Notes: generated from the sequence alone by a model not told the origin. A DNA stretch of 64,000 nucleotides from Paludibacteraceae bacterium (GCA_017471175.1 JAFUVS010000004.1:1-64000), one strand, 5' to 3'. Shown: positions 33,731-43,673, counted from the stretch's first letter. Program-made: numbers and translations.

Positions 33731-34681
33731 TTATAACCATTTTTTCAATTTGAAAAACAGCAACACAGCGAGTGTAAATACTATCATCAGGCAGATAGCC
33801 CAAAGGTAACCATAATGCCAATGCAGTTCAGGCATAAAATCAAAATTCATTCCGTACATACTGGCTATTAGGGTAGGGGGAAGGAAGACGATGTTTACCA
33901 CCGTAAAGATTTTGATGATATTGTTTTGTTCGATATTAACGAGACCGAGGAAAGTATCTTGCAGGTAGTCAAGACGGTCAAAACCAAATCGGGTATAGTC
34001 TAACAAGGAGTTAATATCTTTGATGACCATAGTAAGGCGCGGTTGGAGTTCGGGCGGAAAAAAATCACATTTTAGCAGGTTGCTGATAACTCTTTGTTTA
34101 TCCATCACATTCTGACGAATGAGGGTTACTTTTTCCTGCAAGTCCTTGATTTGAATAAGTACCTCTTCGTCCATTTCTTCTTTTGCGTTGATTTTACCGG
34201 AAAGATTTGTAATCAAATCCGTGGTATCCTCGATCATATCGGCGTCTTTTTCTACTCGTGTTTCCATCAGTGCCACCATAACGTGGTAGCCGTTTGGAAA
34301 ATTACGTGCGTTGACGAACATCTTCTTCATTGTTTCGTTGAAACTACCCAATTCATTATCGCGCGTAGTAACTAGTATATTATTCTTAATGATGAAGTTA
34401 ACAGGTTCTACCGAGTAGTCGTCTTTCAAGAAGTTGGAGTTGGCAACAATCGAATCATCAGTCTGTATATAACGACTTGACATCTCGATTTCTTCCATCT
34501 CTTCATCTTCTTGGATATCAATCTTCAGGAATCCCTCTAATGTGTCCTCTGTTTTGTCGCTTACGTCCAAAAGGTCAATCCATACGATGTCGTGTTTGTC
34601 CAAATCTTTTAAGGCATTGATGGAGCGAGCCACACGAATTTTTTCGTTATCGTCTTTATAAAATATCTTCAGTTCTGACAT
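33731..34681 (-). CDS. corA: magnesium/cobalt transporter CorA
   Basis: CorA is a pentameric Mg2+ channel in the inner membrane. The 316-residue protein has a long cytosolic N-terminal domain with helical segments. Two C-terminal membrane helices carry the signature YGMN at 276-279 (ASMYGMNFDFMPEL), and the protein ends FFKLKKWL. Its start overlaps the end of rsmA by 13 bases, so the two are cotranscribed. The 206-base gap beyond its 3' end (33525-33730) is AT-rich and holds no gene. Confidence 0.95.
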   Translation of the reverse strand: MSELKIFYKDDNEKIRVARSINALKDLDKHDIVWIDLLDVSDKTEDTLEGFLKIDIQEDEEMEEIEMSSRYIQTDDSIVANSNFLKDDYSVEPVNFIIKNNILVTTRDNELGSFNETMKKMFVNARNFPNGYHVMVALMETRVEKDADMIEDTTDLITNLSGKINAKEEMDEEVLIQIKDLQEKVTLIRQNVMDKQRVISNLLKCDFFPPELQPRLTMVIKDINSLLDYTRFGFDRLDYLQDTFLGLVNIEQNNIIKIFTVVNIVFLPPTLIASMYGMNFDFMPELHWHYGYLWAICLMIVFTLAVLLFFKLKKWL

Positions 34682-35445
34682 GATTGTAAAAGTTTGGTAA
34701 GTTCAACAAATTGTTCTACAGTCAGTTGTTCTGGGCGCTTACTGAATATATTCTCTTCCAGAATAGGATTTCCCTTTCCTGCCAACTGTTGAAGAGAATT
34801 GCGCATTTGTTTTCGACGTTGATTAAAGGCTGTTTTGACAACTGTCTTGAACAGGTTTTCGTCGCATTCCAAACTTCGTCGTTTGTTTCTTGTCATTCGA
34901 ATCACTGCGGATTGCACTTTTGGCGGAGGATTGAAGGACTGAGCATCTACAGTGAACAGATATTCAATATCATACCACGCTTGTAGTAATACGGATAGAA
35001 TGCCGTATGCTTTTTTGCCCGGCGCGGAAGCTAACCGTTCGGCTACCTCTTTCTGAATCATTCCCGAACAAACAGGAATTTGATTCTTATAGTATAAAAC
35101 CTTGAAAAAAATTTGACTGCTGATATTGTACGGGTAATTACCGATAACCGAAAATTCGCCCGTAAATAATTCTGACCAGTCCATTTTCAGTACGTCTTCT
35201 TCTATAAGGCGAAAGGGGTGAGACAAGCAAAGCGTATTATTCAAATACGTTACGCTTTCGTGGTCTAATTCGACTGCTGTAAGAGAGATTTGTGGATTGC
35301 GAAGAAGAAATTCGGTCAGCACACCCATTCCCGGACCTATCTCTAAGACGGGTCCGCTTTTTACTGTGTCAGCAATGCGTTCGGCGACTGATAAGTCCCG
35401 CAAGAAATGCTGACCAAGAGATTTTTTGGCGCGCACGTGTTGCAT
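34669..35445 (-). CDS. rsmA: 16S rRNA dimethyladenosine methyltransferase RsmA
   Basis: RsmA (KsgA) dimethylates two adjacent adenines near the 3' end of 16S rRNA. The 258-residue protein starts with RAKKSLGQHFLRD, has the SAM site VLEIGPGMGVLTEFLL, and the catalytic block VIGNYPYNISSQIFFK, all diagnostic. It leads an rsmA-corA operon on the minus strand from the promoter at 35552-35522. Confidence 0.96.
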   Translation of the reverse strand: MQHVRAKKSLGQHFLRDLSVAERIADTVKSGPVLEIGPGMGVLTEFLLRNPQISLTAVELDHESVTYLNNTLCLSHPFRLIEEDVLKMDWSELFTGEFSVIGNYPYNISSQIFFKVLYYKNQIPVCSGMIQKEVAERLASAPGKKAYGILSVLLQAWYDIEYLFTVDAQSFNPPPKVQSAVIRMTRNKRRSLECDENLFKTVVKTAFNQRRKQMRNSLQQLAGKGNPILEENIFSKRPEQLTVEQFVELTKLLQSCQN

Positions 35446-35474
35446 TTTCTTCGTGATAGTCGTCCATTTTTTTT

Positions 35475-35505
35475 TTTGCTGATTTTTGGAAATGCTGTAC
35501 TTTTG
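35475..35505 (+). promoter_or_regulatory. promoter of the gtrA-like gene
   Basis: TTTG at 35475-35478 and TACTTTTG at 35498-35505 have a 19-base spacer. The gene starts at 35547. Confidence 0.65.
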
Positions 35506-35521
35506 TCCTCTGAAAAGCGCG

Positions 35522-35552
35522 CAAAAATAGAGCCTTTCTATCGTTTATGCAA
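35522..35552 (-). promoter_or_regulatory. promoter of rsmA-corA
   Basis: On the minus strand TTG at 35552-35550 and TATTTTTG at 35529-35522 have a 20-base spacer. The -33 element lies inside codons 2-3 of the plus-strand gtrA-like gene, so the two promoters face each other. Confidence 0.65.
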
Positions 35553-36068
35553 CAAATAGCGCAATTTATTACTAAAATAATTCATTTTTTTTACAGACCT
35601 TTTCAGCGTTTCGTACCCGAGCAACTCTTTCGCTATGCTGTTTGCGGAAGTGCGAATCTCGTATTAGATTGGGTGCTCTATTTTCTTGTTTATAATTATG
35701 TTTTCGGAGCAGGAATATATGCTGAACACAACCTTATTTATATTCAGTTGCCCAATTTATTTTATCTTCCTGATACGTTTTGTATCACGCCGCATATTGC
35801 TTCTCTATGTGTTGTTTTTCCTATTACTCTCTTTACCGGTTTTTGGCTCAATCGGTATGTTACATTTATCGGTTCTACTTTACGTGGAAGAAAGCAATTG
35901 ACGAGGTATATACTTGTTGTGGCATTGAATTTGCTAATCAATTATGTCGGGCTTAAACTCACAGTTGAACATTTGGGGTGGTATCCCACGCCTTCGAAGA
36001 TACTGATAACGCTTGTAACGGTAGTCATAAGTTTCTTCGCCCAAAAATATTACTCGTTCCGAAAGTAG
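35547..36068 (+). CDS. GtrA family membrane protein
   Basis: This 173-residue protein has four hydrophobic segments and the GtrA start (FVPEQLFRYAVCGSANLVLDWVLYFL). The later part ITLFTGFWLNRYVTF and the ending FFAQKYYSFRK are typical. GtrA-like proteins are thought to help move lipid-linked sugars across the inner membrane. No glycosyltransferase gene is next to it. The DUF4139 gene follows by 33 bases. Confidence 0.88.
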   Translation: MQQIAQFITKIIHFFYRPFQRFVPEQLFRYAVCGSANLVLDWVLYFLVYNYVFGAGIYAEHNLIYIQLPNLFYLPDTFCITPHIASLCVVFPITLFTGFWLNRYVTFIGSTLRGRKQLTRYILVVALNLLINYVGLKLTVEHLGWYPTPSKILITLVTVVISFFAQKYYSFRK

Positions 36069-36101
36069 TAATTTTACGATAAAACGTTAAATCATAAAAA
36101 T

Positions 36102-37652
36102 ATGTTAACCTTCTTATTATCAGCCATCACATCCGTGTCGTTATTCTTAAACGGTGCGGAAATCAATCAGACAGAAACGATTACCTTGCAAAAAGGGCAA
36201 AATGAGATTCGCGTGGAAGGACTTAGTCCGAAACTCAATATACCTTCTATACAACTTTCGTTAGGCGGCGGAACAGTGATTACTTCTTCGCAGTTCATAA
36301 CCGATTATATTTCAGCAGCTAATAAGGAAAAAGACAACCTGACAAAGGAGTTGCAAAAGAAACAGGAAGAACTCAAGCAGCAGCAATCACTTCAAACGAC
36401 CCTCAATTCGTCTTTAAAATTGCTGCAAGTCGGGGTAGAAGCGTCTATATCATCCGAGAAGGTAACCACTACTACTATAGATGCCAACTTGCTTTATTAC
36501 CAAAATAAAACCGCTTCTATACAACAACAACTAATGCAGGTAGAAAAGACTATTGAGGATACTAATCAAGCCATTCAGCGTCTTAAAAAGCAGATTAGCG
36601 AGCAGTCCACCAAAGGGCAAAACCGCTGTGGCGTACTACTTCTTTCCATCAGTAGTCCCAAAGCGCAAAAACAGGAGTTGAAAATCAAGTATTTTACATC
36701 GGCTGCGGGTTGGAGTATGCAGTATGACGTGAATATTGATAAGATTGGACAGCCGATTCAACTCGTTAAGAAAGCCTACATAACGCAGACAACGGGTATT
36801 GACTGGAGCAAAGTTCAGCTCACTCTCTCTACGGCGACACCCTCTACGAATAATCAGGTACCCGAGCTATCGCCGTGGTTACTTCGTTTGCAAGAAACTG
36901 CTCCAAAACCGACAAGACGCTCCGCTAATGTGGCAATGATGGCAAAAACAGCGGAGCCGATGGCGGATATGGCTATGGTTTATGCCGAGGAGGATGTTGA
37001 ATATGCAACTGCCGCTTCCGTTATAACCGCCACGCAGCAAGACCTTTCGCTGGAATATCGTATTGATGTACCGTACGATGTACAAGGCAATGGAAAAGAG
37101 CAGGTCATTGCGCTCGGTGAAGAACAACTGGAGAACATAGACTTTGTCTATCAGGTTGTTCCCAAGTACAATATGGATGTTTTTTTAGTTGCAGAAATCC
37201 GCAACTGGTCAAAACTCAACCTCTTGGACGGATTAGCATCTGTTCATTATAACGGTACATTCTTCGGGCAGACATACCTATCGGCTGCCTCTACCGAAGA
37301 TAAAATCCAACTCACGCTCGGTTCTGACCCCGCTGTACAAGTCAAACGTGAACAAGTAAAAGAATATACTGCTAATAAGACGTTAGGCAGCAATAAAGAA
37401 CAAACGTATGCATACCAAACGACCGTTAAGAACACCAAATCGGAAGCCGTTAAGGTAATAGTAAAAGACCAGTATCCCGTGTCTGCCAATAAGGAAGTTC
37501 GTGTAACACTCTCCAATAAGACAACGGAGGGTGCATTGAATGACACGGATAAGGGTTTTCTTACCTATGAACTGAACTTACAACCTGCTGCTACGCAAAA
37601 ATTGTATCTCGAATATTCTGTGAAGTCTCCCGCAGACAAAGTAATCCGTTAG
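36102..37652 (+). CDS. DUF4139 domain protein (mucoidy inhibitor MuiA-like)
   Basis: This 516-residue protein has an N-terminal hydrophobic start that may be a weak signal peptide. A DUF4140-like region (AEINQTETITLQKGQNEIRV) follows, then a coiled coil at about 70-170 with LQKKQEELKQQQSL and VEKTIEDTNQAIQRLKK. The C-terminal DUF4139 part has KYFTSAAGWSMQYDVNI, WSKVQLTLSTATP and later FGQTYLSA. The function is unknown; relatives are annotated as MuiA-like. Its last four bases overlap the convergent barrel protein gene. Confidence 0.85.
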   Translation: MLTFLLSAITSVSLFLNGAEINQTETITLQKGQNEIRVEGLSPKLNIPSIQLSLGGGTVITSSQFITDYISAANKEKDNLTKELQKKQEELKQQQSLQTTLNSSLKLLQVGVEASISSEKVTTTTIDANLLYYQNKTASIQQQLMQVEKTIEDTNQAIQRLKKQISEQSTKGQNRCGVLLLSISSPKAQKQELKIKYFTSAAGWSMQYDVNIDKIGQPIQLVKKAYITQTTGIDWSKVQLTLSTATPSTNNQVPELSPWLLRLQETAPKPTRRSANVAMMAKTAEPMADMAMVYAEEDVEYATAASVITATQQDLSLEYRIDVPYDVQGNGKEQVIALGEEQLENIDFVYQVVPKYNMDVFLVAEIRNWSKLNLLDGLASVHYNGTFFGQTYLSAASTEDKIQLTLGSDPAVQVKREQVKEYTANKTLGSNKEQTYAYQTTVKNTKSEAVKVIVKDQYPVSANKEVRVTLSNKTTEGALNDTDKGFLTYELNLQPAATQKLYLEYSVKSPADKVIR

Positions 37653-39370
37653 AATATCCAAGTCAGTCCGATTTCGCCGTTGATGCCTTGCGACTGGTAG
37701 CCGTAGTAGATATCGTTGAATCGGTGTAGGTAGTTATTGAGTTGTCCGTAGAACGACAGCCAGCGGTTCATATTGTATTTAACGCCGAGTCGAAGGTAAA
37801 TGATAGGTTTGAGTTCGGTGACGGTGGCATCTGTGAGCAGTGCCTTACGATTTCCTACCGCTATATTGTCTGAATAGAGACTCCATTTCGAGTCGATATT
37901 CACATCAATGCGAAGATGAGCATCCCACATCGGGCGGTCGTATGGTTGCTTTTCTATATGTTCTTTAATCAGGTAGTCAGGGAATTCTGCTTTCACCATT
38001 GTCCAGTGGTAGTAGTTGCCTGCGAGGAGGATGTGTACGATATCCTGGTAGTGGTAGGTGATTTCAGCACCTGCTTTCCAGCGTCGGTAGTCGCTGTAGA
38101 AATAGTTGATATAGGGATAGATAAGCAGGTCGTTGATGGCAGGTGCGCAAAGTGTTATTTGGTTGTTCATCCGTGCGAATCCGCCGTATAGGTCAAGCAG
38201 CAGTCCGTCTATGGGTTTGATCTTAAATCCTACGGAAGCATCAATAGGTGTATAGGCAGCCACGTGGTGGCTGGTGATACCGTTAATAGGATTGCGATAC
38301 ACATTTGCCATCACATAGTCTTGGTGCATACCATAGCCGAATGACCCTTTAGCCGAGCCGTAAACGGCTAACCAAGAGGGTATAATACGGTACTCCGCTT
38401 CTACATTAGGCGATGGTGCGAAACTTAGGTCATCGTTGCCGGAGAGCAGTCTGCCTCTGCCGATGTTCATATCGATGTTGACTCCGGCGTGGATATTCCA
38501 ATTGTCGGCTCGGTAGCCGTAGTACGGTTCGAAGCGGATACAATGGCGCGTATTGTACTGCGATTCATCCAGTCCGGTTTTTTCGTTTACTGCAAGAAAA
38601 GCGTTGCGTCCCCTTATATTGAGGGCTACGGAATGGGCATCTTCCTGCCAACCTAACCATAGACGGGAGCGGACGATGTTCTCCGTTACGATACCTGGCA
38701 TAATAAAAGCAGTGTACCCGACTTCGGCTTGGATTTGGAACGAACTCTCGAATGAGGAGCGGAAGCCTAAATCGCTGTTAATGGTCCACAGATTTTGTTT
38801 ATCGTTTTCTTTCAGATCCTTAAAATGCTTGATAGAAAGTTGTTTATCCCCTTCAAAATATCTGCCGTAGCGTGAGAAAAAGAGGTTCTTTCCATCCACT
38901 TGGAAAGTGATTTTACCGGCATCTAAGAAAGCCTGCAAGTTCAGTCCTAATCGGCTATCGGACCATGTTTTGAGTCCCCATTGTCCGTCGTGTGTGCCGA
39001 AAAGATTGAGTTGCAGCATTTTCTTGTGGTTTATCTGATAGGCAAAGTCAAGGTATGAGAGCGGATAACCGCCTCCTAACGTGATGTGTCCGTTTTGCGG
39101 TTTACGGTGGGTAAAACGGATGGGCGATACGCCTAACGGCTTGACGTTGAAGGAAGCGTCTAACGGTTTAGAGTAGTCGCTGAACTGCAACTCAGCGGGT
39201 TCAATTTTGGTTTCGACTTGCTGTAAGGGCGTATTAAGTTTGCCTGCGTGCCGAATGACGGGTTGGAACTCACGTTCTACGACCACGTTACGCTCAATTG
39301 TGTCTTGTTGAGCGGCAGCTGTTAGCGGTAAGAAAGTACACAAGATACCGATTATCAATATATTTTTCAT
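37649..39370 (-). CDS. outer membrane beta-barrel protein coupled to the TPR gene
   Basis: This 573-residue protein has a signal peptide (ILIIGILCTFLPLTAAAQ) and a short periplasmic N-terminal part (ERNVVVEREFQPVIRHAGK). From about residue 100 alternating polar and aromatic strands continue to the end, finishing LTWIF, as expected for an outer membrane barrel of the TonB-receptor-like superfamily. No TonB plug domain is seen. Its ATG overlaps the stop of the TPR gene (ATGA at 39370-39367), so the two are translationally coupled. Substrate or partner is unknown. It ends the potABCD operon. Confidence 0.8.
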   Translation of the reverse strand: MKNILIIGILCTFLPLTAAAQQDTIERNVVVEREFQPVIRHAGKLNTPLQQVETKIEPAELQFSDYSKPLDASFNVKPLGVSPIRFTHRKPQNGHITLGGGYPLSYLDFAYQINHKKMLQLNLFGTHDGQWGLKTWSDSRLGLNLQAFLDAGKITFQVDGKNLFFSRYGRYFEGDKQLSIKHFKDLKENDKQNLWTINSDLGFRSSFESSFQIQAEVGYTAFIMPGIVTENIVRSRLWLGWQEDAHSVALNIRGRNAFLAVNEKTGLDESQYNTRHCIRFEPYYGYRADNWNIHAGVNIDMNIGRGRLLSGNDDLSFAPSPNVEAEYRIIPSWLAVYGSAKGSFGYGMHQDYVMANVYRNPINGITSHHVAAYTPIDASVGFKIKPIDGLLLDLYGGFARMNNQITLCAPAINDLLIYPYINYFYSDYRRWKAGAEITYHYQDIVHILLAGNYYHWTMVKAEFPDYLIKEHIEKQPYDRPMWDAHLRIDVNIDSKWSLYSDNIAVGNRKALLTDATVTELKPIIYLRLGVKYNMNRWLSFYGQLNNYLHRFNDIYYGYQSQGINGEIGLTWIF

Positions 39371-42330
39371 CGTGTTTCCTCCTCTTCGTTTTCGTTATTA
39401 TCTTCTGTATCAGGGGTGTTAGGGTCGCTTGACGATTCGTTTTCCTCCTGTTTTTGGATGGCATCCAATCGCTCCAAGATAGTCTGCTGAATGTCATCGT
39501 CATACGCCTTGTAGTTGGTTTGCAGGGAGAGCAGGTATTGTTTGGCTTGGAATAGGTCTCCTCGGCTGACGTTGATGTCGGAGAGCAGGATAAGACTCTT
39601 GGCGAGCCAATACTGGTGCTGTGTTTTCTTGCCTGCGAACGCCATAATTTCGTTTTCGGACTTGTCCAAGTCGTTCAGCCGGTAATAGCATTCAGCTAAC
39701 AGGTAGGCTGATTCGGCACCGGTTACGATGCGCACGTTTTGACTTAAGGTGGTAAAGTCGGCAGCGGCTTTAGCGTAGTCGCCTTGTTGGTAATAGACCT
39801 GTCCGCGATTGTAGAGAGCCTCATCGCGCACGTTCTCGTTCAAGTCTGTTTTTTCTAATATTCGTGTGGCAACTTCTATTGTATTCTTCGGGTCTTTTAG
39901 GTAATACGAGCAGCGTAATTCGCCCAAATCAGCGGTGTTTTTCTTTTCCTCTTCGGCGGTGACTGAGCGGAGTTGGATGAAGTAATTGCGAGCCTGTTCG
40001 TAGTCTTTCTTTTCGTAGAGCAATTCCGCCAGGCGTGTACAAGTTTCTTCCATATAGGGGTTGCCGGGTGTTTCCATCAGGGTGGTGTAGAGTTCGATGG
40101 CTTCGTTGGGTTTATTCAGTCGGTAGTAACTGTCAGCAGCCTGATAGGTAGCCATTGTGCAGTACCTGCCTCCGCTGCAGAAGCGGCTGATATAGGTGGT
40201 CATACCTGCTGCGGCTTCCTTGTAATGTCCCAACATATACTGCAGGTCGGCTGTAACGTAGGTGAGCGAGTCTTCTTCAGCAGATGCACTCGCTTTCATC
40301 TTGCCTGTCTGTTTAGCGTAAGCGAGGTATTCGGATATATTGTTGGTTTCTACATAGATTTGCTCCAATCCGTCCATAGCGGAATAGGCTTCTTCGCTGC
40401 CTGTGTACTGCTCGATGGTGGATTTGAATCCTGCTATGGCTTCTTCGTAGTTTTTGGCATCGCGATAAACCATAGCGCGTTCGAGCGAGGCTTTGCGTGC
40501 GTAACTACTGTTCGGGTAGTTGGTAATCAGGCGTGTGTAGGCATCAATGGCTTTTGTTTCATCGCCGTTTTGCAGGTTGGCACGTGCTATCTCGTAGAGG
40601 GCATCATCGGCGTAGTCTGACTTCGGGTAGGCGGCTACCAGTTGCTCCATTGTGGCAGACTTGTCGGCATATTGGCGCAGCAAGCCTTGTGCGTAACCGA
40701 TTTGGAAGGTGGCGTAGTCAGCCCCCGTACCTTTCTGATCGACAACCACTTGGTAGGCGGCGATTGCGTCTTTGAATCCACGGTGGTTGAAGCAGCAGTC
40801 GCCGATGCGGTTCATAGCGTCGGCGTAGGTGTTTTGCTTCTTGTCCGCCGTCTTAACGTATCTGCGGAAAGCAACTTCGGCTTCGGAGTATTGCTTGAGG
40901 CTGAAGAGTGCGTAGCCCATCAGGTAGTCCACGTTAGCGAGGTTGCCGGAGTTGTTACCGGGCGTAGTGCGGAATGTACGGAGATCGTTGTAACAGTCTT
41001 CGTATTGGTGGAGGCGGTAGCGGGCTTCAGCGCGGTAGTAGTATGCGTCTATCTTGTAGGACGACCAAGTCTGTTCGTTTTGAATAACTTCAGTCATCCA
41101 TTTTTCGGTATCCTGCATCTTACCCTGCAAGAAAGCGTCCACGCCTATTTGGTAGCGCAGGTACTGCTTGATTTGCTGCGTTTTTGTTGTTTGTTTAGGT
41201 ATAGCATTGATAGCATCCAAAGCAGCGCGGTAGTTCTTGGTGTTCATATAGACATCCGCCAAGAGCTGATAGACTTCGGTGGCGTGTTCCGTTTTCGGGT
41301 ACTCGTTGAGGAAGTTATTGAACGCCGTTACGCTCTCGCCCAAAGCGGTGTTGCTCTGATAGGTGGTGAGAGCGTAATTGTACATAGCCTCTTCGCGTGT
41401 CTTGTCGTTGATGCGGAAGTTCATAGCAGCCGAGTAGGCTAACTTGGCACTTTCAGACTGGTTGGTTTTGATGTAGGCGTGTCCGAGGTGGAGGCAGGTA
41501 TTTTCCGAGATGGAATCTTTCTCCTGTTTGACCTGCTTGAGGGAGCGGATAGCGTCTTCGTAACGTCCTTGTTTGTAGTAGGCTATACCCATCAGATAGA
41601 GGTCGTTGCGCATCAGTTTCTTTTTCTTCTTGCCGAGTATTTTGGCGTATCTTTCCAAGTGTTCAGCCGCTTTTCCGTACTGTCCTTTGTTGTAGTACAT
41701 TTCGCCCACGATGCGGTATATTTCGGCATTGTTGGCGTTTTCCGGGTCGTTTTCCAGGAGGTATTTGGCACGCTCCCAAACCTCATCATACTTGCCTTGC
41801 GTGTAGTAAATTTGCACGATATAATAGGGTACGATCGAACCGTATTGTTCCGTTTTCTCCAAGGCGAGGAAATCGGGCAAAGCTGCGTTGTACTGTCCGT
41901 TCTTATAGAGGCAGTAGGCATAGTAGTATTTGCCTTGCAGCGTATAGGGGTTATTACTCTCTTTGAGTACCTTAAAGCAGGAGATGGCAGCATCTGCTTC
42001 ACCGCTTTGCATAAAGGCGTAGCCGCGATAGAAGAAGAACATCGGCTGGTCGTAACGACCTAATTGTTTCCAATCGACATTACGGAAATTGCGCAGGGCT
42101 TGTTTATACTGTTTTTTTTCGGTCTGTACAACACCCAACATCATCTGTACATCAGAGTAGTAGGTGGTGTAGGGGTAAGCAGCAAGGTACTTGTCCAAGT
42201 CTGCTTTCAGTTCGTTGTCGCGTGCGGGGAACCGGTTGCGGAGGGCGAAGAACTCGTCTTCCATCGGTCCGCCTAACACGCTGACGGTACTCAAAAGGCA
42301 AAGTATGAAAAGGCTGATACGTATTTTCAT
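39367..42330 (-). CDS. large periplasmic TPR protein
   Basis: This 987-residue protein has a signal peptide (MKIRISLFILCLLSTVSVLG) and then TPR-like repeats over almost its whole length. Examples are KKQYKQALRNFRNVDW, GQYGKAAEHLERYAKIL, and FKDAIAAYQVVVDQKG. It ends in an acidic Asn/Glu-rich tail. It resembles envelope scaffolding TPR proteins. It overlaps the potD stop by four bases upstream and the barrel gene start by four bases downstream, which ties expression of all three together. A scaffold role for the barrel protein is an inference from this coupling. Confidence 0.85.
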   Translation of the reverse strand: MKIRISLFILCLLSTVSVLGGPMEDEFFALRNRFPARDNELKADLDKYLAAYPYTTYYSDVQMMLGVVQTEKKQYKQALRNFRNVDWKQLGRYDQPMFFFYRGYAFMQSGEADAAISCFKVLKESNNPYTLQGKYYYAYCLYKNGQYNAALPDFLALEKTEQYGSIVPYYIVQIYYTQGKYDEVWERAKYLLENDPENANNAEIYRIVGEMYYNKGQYGKAAEHLERYAKILGKKKKKLMRNDLYLMGIAYYKQGRYEDAIRSLKQVKQEKDSISENTCLHLGHAYIKTNQSESAKLAYSAAMNFRINDKTREEAMYNYALTTYQSNTALGESVTAFNNFLNEYPKTEHATEVYQLLADVYMNTKNYRAALDAINAIPKQTTKTQQIKQYLRYQIGVDAFLQGKMQDTEKWMTEVIQNEQTWSSYKIDAYYYRAEARYRLHQYEDCYNDLRTFRTTPGNNSGNLANVDYLMGYALFSLKQYSEAEVAFRRYVKTADKKQNTYADAMNRIGDCCFNHRGFKDAIAAYQVVVDQKGTGADYATFQIGYAQGLLRQYADKSATMEQLVAAYPKSDYADDALYEIARANLQNGDETKAIDAYTRLITNYPNSSYARKASLERAMVYRDAKNYEEAIAGFKSTIEQYTGSEEAYSAMDGLEQIYVETNNISEYLAYAKQTGKMKASASAEEDSLTYVTADLQYMLGHYKEAAAGMTTYISRFCSGGRYCTMATYQAADSYYRLNKPNEAIELYTTLMETPGNPYMEETCTRLAELLYEKKDYEQARNYFIQLRSVTAEEEKKNTADLGELRCSYYLKDPKNTIEVATRILEKTDLNENVRDEALYNRGQVYYQQGDYAKAAADFTTLSQNVRIVTGAESAYLLAECYYRLNDLDKSENEIMAFAGKKTQHQYWLAKSLILLSDINVSRGDLFQAKQYLLSLQTNYKAYDDDIQQTILERLDAIQKQEENESSSDPNTPDTEDNNENEEEETR

Positions 42331-43649
42331 CGTCTGTTCATTTTTTTAGAATGTATAGCTCGCTGACGACGCTTGTTGACGGTTTGAATGACCGCAAAGA
42401 GAACAATCGCCAAAACGATAATTACGATAATGATGACCATTGTGCTGCTCAGGTTGTCGCCTTTGACGCGGTTCCACATAGCGAGCATGGCTTCCGTCTG
42501 GTCACCGCAGTCATGCATGAGTGCGCAGCGTTCGATGACAGCTCGGTCAGCATAGAGAACGGGGTTGGCGTGAACGGCAACGGCACTGTCGCCGAAGTAG
42601 TAACTCAAATCCACAGTTTCTTCGTAGGTCTCTTCATCATTTGCCCATTCAAGCACTTCGGGTGAGGCGATGACGCTTACGTAGCCGATTTCTTCCATAT
42701 TCAGGATGGCGTTTTCGGGCATACACATATAGTTGATGAAGTAACTGGCAGCCTTGGTATTCTTGGCATACTTGGGGATTACCCAGCCGTCGAACCAGAC
42801 ATTGGAGCCTTCTTCGGGGACAAGGTAATTGAGCGTCACACCCACTTCGGCGGCTTCGTCAATAGCCCATTGGGCATCGCCGGACCACGAGAGGTTCATC
42901 CACGTTTTGCCTTTGGTCATCTCTTCTTTTCCGAAGTCCACTTCCCAGCCGGCGATATTCTCTTTCATATCGGTGAGGAATTTCTCCACGCGTGCGATAC
43001 GTTCTTCGGTCACGTTGCCTACCAAGTCTTCGCGCGTTACTTCGCCGCGTGCTATCTCATCGCGATAGACGTAGAGAACGACTACGGAATAGACATCGCG
43101 GAAAGCGTCTTTCATAAACACTCTGCCAGCGAATTTAGGATTGAGCAATCCGCCCAAGGAGCGGATGTCATCGGCGTTCACGTAGGTGGGGTTATAGAGG
43201 ATACCTGTAGTGCCGCCCATATAGCCTACTGCATAGTCCGAGACATTGATGTCGGAGCCTTTGGGAGCCATCTGCTGGAAGATGTTCTGCGCAAAGGGTG
43301 AGACTAATTGTGTGTAGTCGGGCAGGTCGCCGTAGTTCTTGTCAATCTTGAGCAGCAGGTTGTTGCGAAGCATACGCTCTATGATATATTCCGACGGGCA
43401 AACCACGTCGTAATCCTCTTTACCTATCTCAATCTCCGTGAGCATTGACTCGTTGATGTCAAACGTCTGGTAGATGACCTGTACTTCTTCGCCGGTCTGT
43501 TCGCGATACCAAGCGGGGAACTTATCCAAAACGTTTGTCATATCGATATAGTCCGCCCAGTTGTAGATCTTGAGCGTATGCTCACGATCAGCGGCTACCG
43601 AGGTTAAGGCAAACAGGATTGCAAGAAGGATAGAAGATACTTTTTTCAT
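42327..43649 (-). CDS. potD: spermidine/putrescine-binding protein PotD with a C-terminal membrane anchor
   Basis: PotD is the substrate-binding component of a polyamine ABC importer. The 440-residue protein has an N-terminal signal (SILLAILFALTSVAA) and the family start TLKIYNWADYID. LLLKIDKNYGDLPDY, GTTGILYNP and WMNLSWSGDAQWA follow. Unusually, after the binding domain it has a hydrophobic helix (MVIIIVIIVLAIVLFAVIQT) followed by a basic end (NKRRQRAIHSKKMNRR). That predicts a protein fixed in the inner membrane by its C-terminus instead of by lipid or free in the periplasm. It lies 24 bases after potC and overlaps the TPR gene start by four bases. Confidence 0.92.
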   Translation of the reverse strand: MKKVSSILLAILFALTSVAADREHTLKIYNWADYIDMTNVLDKFPAWYREQTGEEVQVIYQTFDINESMLTEIEIGKEDYDVVCPSEYIIERMLRNNLLLKIDKNYGDLPDYTQLVSPFAQNIFQQMAPKGSDINVSDYAVGYMGGTTGILYNPTYVNADDIRSLGGLLNPKFAGRVFMKDAFRDVYSVVVLYVYRDEIARGEVTREDLVGNVTEERIARVEKFLTDMKENIAGWEVDFGKEEMTKGKTWMNLSWSGDAQWAIDEAAEVGVTLNYLVPEEGSNVWFDGWVIPKYAKNTKAASYFINYMCMPENAILNMEEIGYVSVIASPEVLEWANDEETYEETVDLSYYFGDSAVAVHANPVLYADRAVIERCALMHDCGDQTEAMLAMWNRVKGDNLSSTMVIIIVIIVLAIVLFAVIQTVNKRRQRAIHSKKMNRR

Positions 43650-43673
43650 TTCTTTTACGTTTTTAGTTTTGGG

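Noticed and set aside
40642-41442. 266-codon open frame opposite the TPR gene
   Set aside because: It has a repetitive hydrophobic composition produced by the reverse of TPR codons, with no promoter or ribosome binding site.
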